From Rhizobium sp. AAP43 (GTDB taxonomy: Bacteria > Pseudomonadota > Alphaproteobacteria > Rhizobiales > Rhizobiaceae): a stretch of 64,000 nt of DNA. A program made the position numbers and the translations under genes. The stretch is from positions 1 through 64,000 of the forward strand of contig NZ_LJHS01000026.1 of NCBI RefSeq assembly GCF_001296045.1, in the 5' to 3' direction. The notes beneath the pieces were generated by a model. The model saw only the letters and a list, made by a program, of their open reading frames with translations, was not told the DNA's origin and did no database searches. Below are positions 61,682-64,000 of the stretch, piece by piece; the stretch's first letter is position 1, and every line of letters begins with the position of its first letter.

Positions 61682-62905
61682 CTAAACGGCTCGCGGCAGC
61701 CAGGCTTCGAGGCGTGCCGTTGCCTCGACCATATCCTGCATACTGCCGGCATAGGATAGGCGCATCGCCAGGTGACCATCCACAGGATCAAAATCGCGAC
61801 CGGGCGTGACGGCGACATCCGTCTCGACGAGAATACGCTTTGCCAGCTGCATACTGTCATTGGTGAAGCGCGAGGCGTCGACATAGGCGTAGAAGGCGCC
61901 GTCCATTGGAGAGAGCAGTGGCAGACCGAGCTCTGGCAGTCGCTGCATCAGAAAATCGCGGTTGGCGCTGCAGGCAGCCTTGTAGTGCTCCAATTCGTCC
62001 GTTGCGCTGAGCGCTGCGAGCGCCGCGATCTGCGACAATTCGGGCGCAGAGATATAGAGGCTCTGGGCGAGGCATTCGATCGGGCGAACGAGTTCCGCCG
62101 GGACCACCATCCAGCCGATCCGCCAGCCGGTCATGCAGTAATACTTGGAGAAGGAGTTGATGATGACAGCGTCATCACCGATCTCCAGTGCCGTGACTTC
62201 CTCGGCTCCATAGGTCAGGCCATGATAGATCTCGTCCGAGATCAGCGTGATCCCCTCGCCCTTACAGTAGTCATAGACAGATTTCAGCTGCTTACCGGTG
62301 GTGACTGTACCGGTCGGATTGGCGGGGCTTGCCAGAAGCACGCCCTTGAGACGTATTCCAGCTTCGGCCTGGGTCCGCTCCAGGCTTTCGGGCGTCAGCG
62401 TGTAACCGGTCTCGGGGCCAACGGGCACTTCGATAACGCGAAGACCAAGGGCGGCCAGGATGCTGCGATAGGCGGGATAACCCGGCCTGGCGATTGCGAC
62501 GGCGTCGCCCGCATCAAATAGCGCCAGGAAGGCAAGGTTGAAGCCGGCCGACGAACCGGTCGTGACGACCACCCGGTTCCAGTCCAGCGCGACGCCGTGA
62601 CGGCGGCCGTATTCGACCGCCAATGCCTTTCGCAGTTCGGTCAACCCAAGCGCGTCGGTATAGCCGATACGTCCGGCGTCGAGTGCCGAACGCGCAGCGG
62701 CAAGCGCCGCCTGCGGGGCTGGATGTCCGGGCTGACCGACGGCCATTGAGATCACTGGCCGCCCTTCCTGGCGTCGACGGGTGGCTTCGGCCAGAATGTC
62801 CATGGCATGAAAGGGCTCGACGGCACTGCGTTTGGAGATGGAAATCAAGGGAACGGGCTCCGCGGATGTGATTGCGCCTGACATTTGCCGCAAAGTGGCT
62901 TTCAT
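61682..62905 (-). CDS. PLP-dependent class I/II aminotransferase
   Basis: About 407 aa from the ATG at 62905; an ATG at 62884 is also possible, and neither has a strong ribosome site. Fold type I features: VVTTGSSAGFNLAFLALFD, ASPANPTGTVTTGKQL, ISDEIYHGLTY and IINSFSKYYCMTGWRIGWMV, where Lys binds PLP; a C-terminal Arg (MRLSYAG) would bind the carboxylate. Close to aspartate/other amino acid transaminases; exact substrate not determinable. Confidence 0.9.
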   Translation of the reverse strand: MKATLRQMSGAITSAEPVPLISISKRSAVEPFHAMDILAEATRRRQEGRPVISMAVGQPGHPAPQAALAAARSALDAGRIGYTDALGLTELRKALAVEYGRRHGVALDWNRVVVTTGSSAGFNLAFLALFDAGDAVAIARPGYPAYRSILAALGLRVIEVPVGPETGYTLTPESLERTQAEAGIRLKGVLLASPANPTGTVTTGKQLKSVYDYCKGEGITLISDEIYHGLTYGAEEVTALEIGDDAVIINSFSKYYCMTGWRIGWMVVPAELVRPIECLAQSLYISAPELSQIAALAALSATDELEHYKAACSANRDFLMQRLPELGLPLLSPMDGAFYAYVDASRFTNDSMQLAKRILVETDVAVTPGRDFDPVDGHLAMRLSYAGSMQDMVEATARLEAWLPRAV

Positions 62906-63035
62906 CACAAGAAAAGACCCGGGATCGCGACAACAAAGCAAATTTACTTGTCTCGCCAAACCGATCGTTTACGCAAGGGGCTTAAGGCTCGAGCAGAGGC
63001 GGCTTTCCTCGCCGCAACAACAGATGAGGTTGAAC

Positions 63036-63797
63036 ATGGCCCTGAACTTCAAGATGATCGCTGCCACCACTGTGGCGCTCCTGCCGTTCATGCTGCCCGT
63101 GGCGGCCCATGCGCTGGACGATGCCCAGAAGAAGGAGTTCGGCGCATTCATCCGTGAATACTTGCTGGAGAACCCGGAAGTGCTGGTCGAAGCCCAGCAG
63201 GCCCTGCAGGAAAAGCAGGAAACCGCGCGGATGAAACAGGCAAAGGTCGCAGTCTCGTCCAATACCGACAAGATCTTCAAGTCGACCTATGATGTGGCGA
63301 TCGGCAACCCCAAGGGCGACGTGACCGTGGTCGAGTTTTTCGACTATAATTGCGGTTATTGCCGGCGCGCCCATGCAGACATGGAAGCCGTGCTCGAGCA
63401 GGACAAGAATATTCGGTATGTCCTGAAGGAATTCCCGATCCTCGGCCCTGACTCGGAAGCCGCCCACAAGGTGTCCGACGCCTTCCGCAAACTCTCGCCT
63501 GAGAAATATGGTGACTTTTTCCGCGCCATGATGACGTCCGAAGGACGCGCATCGGAAGAAAGCGCCATTGCGATCGCATCGGATCTGGGTGTCAGCGAGG
63601 AAAAGATCCGGGCCAAGATGGCCGAGAGCCCGAATACAGCCTCCGTCGAGGAGACATATCGCCTTGCCGCCGACCTCGGCATTACCGGCACCCCGTCTTA
63701 CGTCATCGGAGACGAGATGTTGCCGGGCGCCGTTGGCACGGCTGCGCTGTCCGAGAAGCTCGGCAATGTCCGCTCCTGTGGTCAGGCGACCTGCTAA
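63036..63797 (+). CDS. DsbA-family periplasmic thiol oxidoreductase
   Basis: 253 aa from the ATG at 63036, chosen by GAGG 6 nt upstream and the signal peptide that follows (MALNFKMIAATTVALLPFML, ending AHA). After a helical N-terminal region comes the thioredoxin fold with VEFFDYNCGYC (CGYC at 106-109), the inserted helical domain, and the cis-Pro motif GITGTPSYVIG. Likely a ScsC/DsbG-like disulfide oxidoreductase. It precedes aroQ on the same strand, the usual rhizobial order. Confidence 0.92.
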   Translation: MALNFKMIAATTVALLPFMLPVAAHALDDAQKKEFGAFIREYLLENPEVLVEAQQALQEKQETARMKQAKVAVSSNTDKIFKSTYDVAIGNPKGDVTVVEFFDYNCGYCRRAHADMEAVLEQDKNIRYVLKEFPILGPDSEAAHKVSDAFRKLSPEKYGDFFRAMMTSEGRASEESAIAIASDLGVSEEKIRAKMAESPNTASVEETYRLAADLGITGTPSYVIGDEMLPGAVGTAALSEKLGNVRSCGQATC

Positions 63798-63932
63798 TCC
63801 TGAAGGGTTTGGCCAGATTCAGCCAGCGCTTTGGGGATTTCCGGGGAAGGTCTGCCTAGGAAATCGGCGAAGGGCTTTCCCTGCAAGGGCTGCCGGTCTA
63901 TAGGAAGCCGTGAAAAGTCGACGGTAGGATAG

Positions 63933-64000
63933 ATGAGCAAGACCTTATTCGTTCTCAACGGTCCCAATCTGAACATGCTCGGCAAGCGCGAACCGGGTAT
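63933..64000 (+). CDS. aroQ: 3-dehydroquinate dehydratase type II, N-terminal fragment (cut by window edge)
   Basis: Reads MSKTLFVLNGPNLNMLGKRE up to the window end, the diagnostic start of AroQ (NGPNLNxLGxREP), which converts 3-dehydroquinate to 3-dehydroshikimate in aromatic amino acid synthesis. Begins 135 bp after the DsbA-like gene. Confidence 0.95.
   Translation, partial: MSKTLFVLNGPNLNMLGKREPG

Overview
The window looks like chromosome of a member of the Rhizobiaceae (Agrobacterium/Rhizobium group). Both flanks carry conserved alphaproteobacterial gene blocks: tuf, tRNA-Gly, tRNA-Tyr and rlmB on the left; tRNA-Thr, nadK, prfB, a class A penicillin-binding protein, an amidase, rne, a dsbA-like gene and aroQ on the right. 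Codon use is GC-rich and translation signals are Shine-Dalgarno type. No taxonomic search was possible, so the genus is inference.

Layout: 1-3802 is core chromosome. 3803-50502 is a 46.7 kb genomic island at the 3' end of a tRNA-Thr(TGT) gene, bounded by a perfect 47-bp direct repeat (3803-3849 and 50456-50502). 50503-64000 is core chromosome again. The island holds a tyrosine integrase beside attL and putative integrase arm sites near both ends. It also holds a plasmid-type Rep_3-like initiator with an iteron-like AT-rich origin (13.06-13.27 kb). I found no relaxase or type IV secretion gene, so it looks like an integrative, perhaps replicating, non-conjugative element.

Inside the island, from left to right: (a) a translationally coupled leftward operon (10275 to 6268) of a metallophosphoesterase, five tandem diverged paralogues with a CxxCG zinc-knuckle pattern and two unknown proteins, preceded by a strongly structured leader; (b) the replication module and small unknown genes; (c) a HEPN-like protein, an HTH protein with palindromic operators and a large SF1 helicase; (d) an operon with a SMARCAL1-like SNF2 helicase and several small related unknown proteins; (e) small membrane and periplasmic proteins, including a ClpP-fold periplasmic protease-like protein; (f) a defence cluster with GIY-YIG nuclease, DUF6998-like protein, two PD-(D/E)XK-like proteins, Shedu SduA, a zinc-ribbon protein and a TIR-STAND-repeat protein; (g) a second ClpP-fold protein; (h) a five-gene restriction-modification-like operon (GIY-YIG nuclease, DEAD helicase, two unknowns, MmeI-like methyltransferase); (i) a run of small overlapping unknown genes up to attR.

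Decay is also visible: remnants of a LigD ligase C-terminus, an IS66-type OrfA, a resolvase HTH tail and an HTH-like ORF with an internal stop. The island appears to be a replicating/integrating chassis that has gathered several antiviral modules. The two clusters I find least explained by known systems are (a) and (d).
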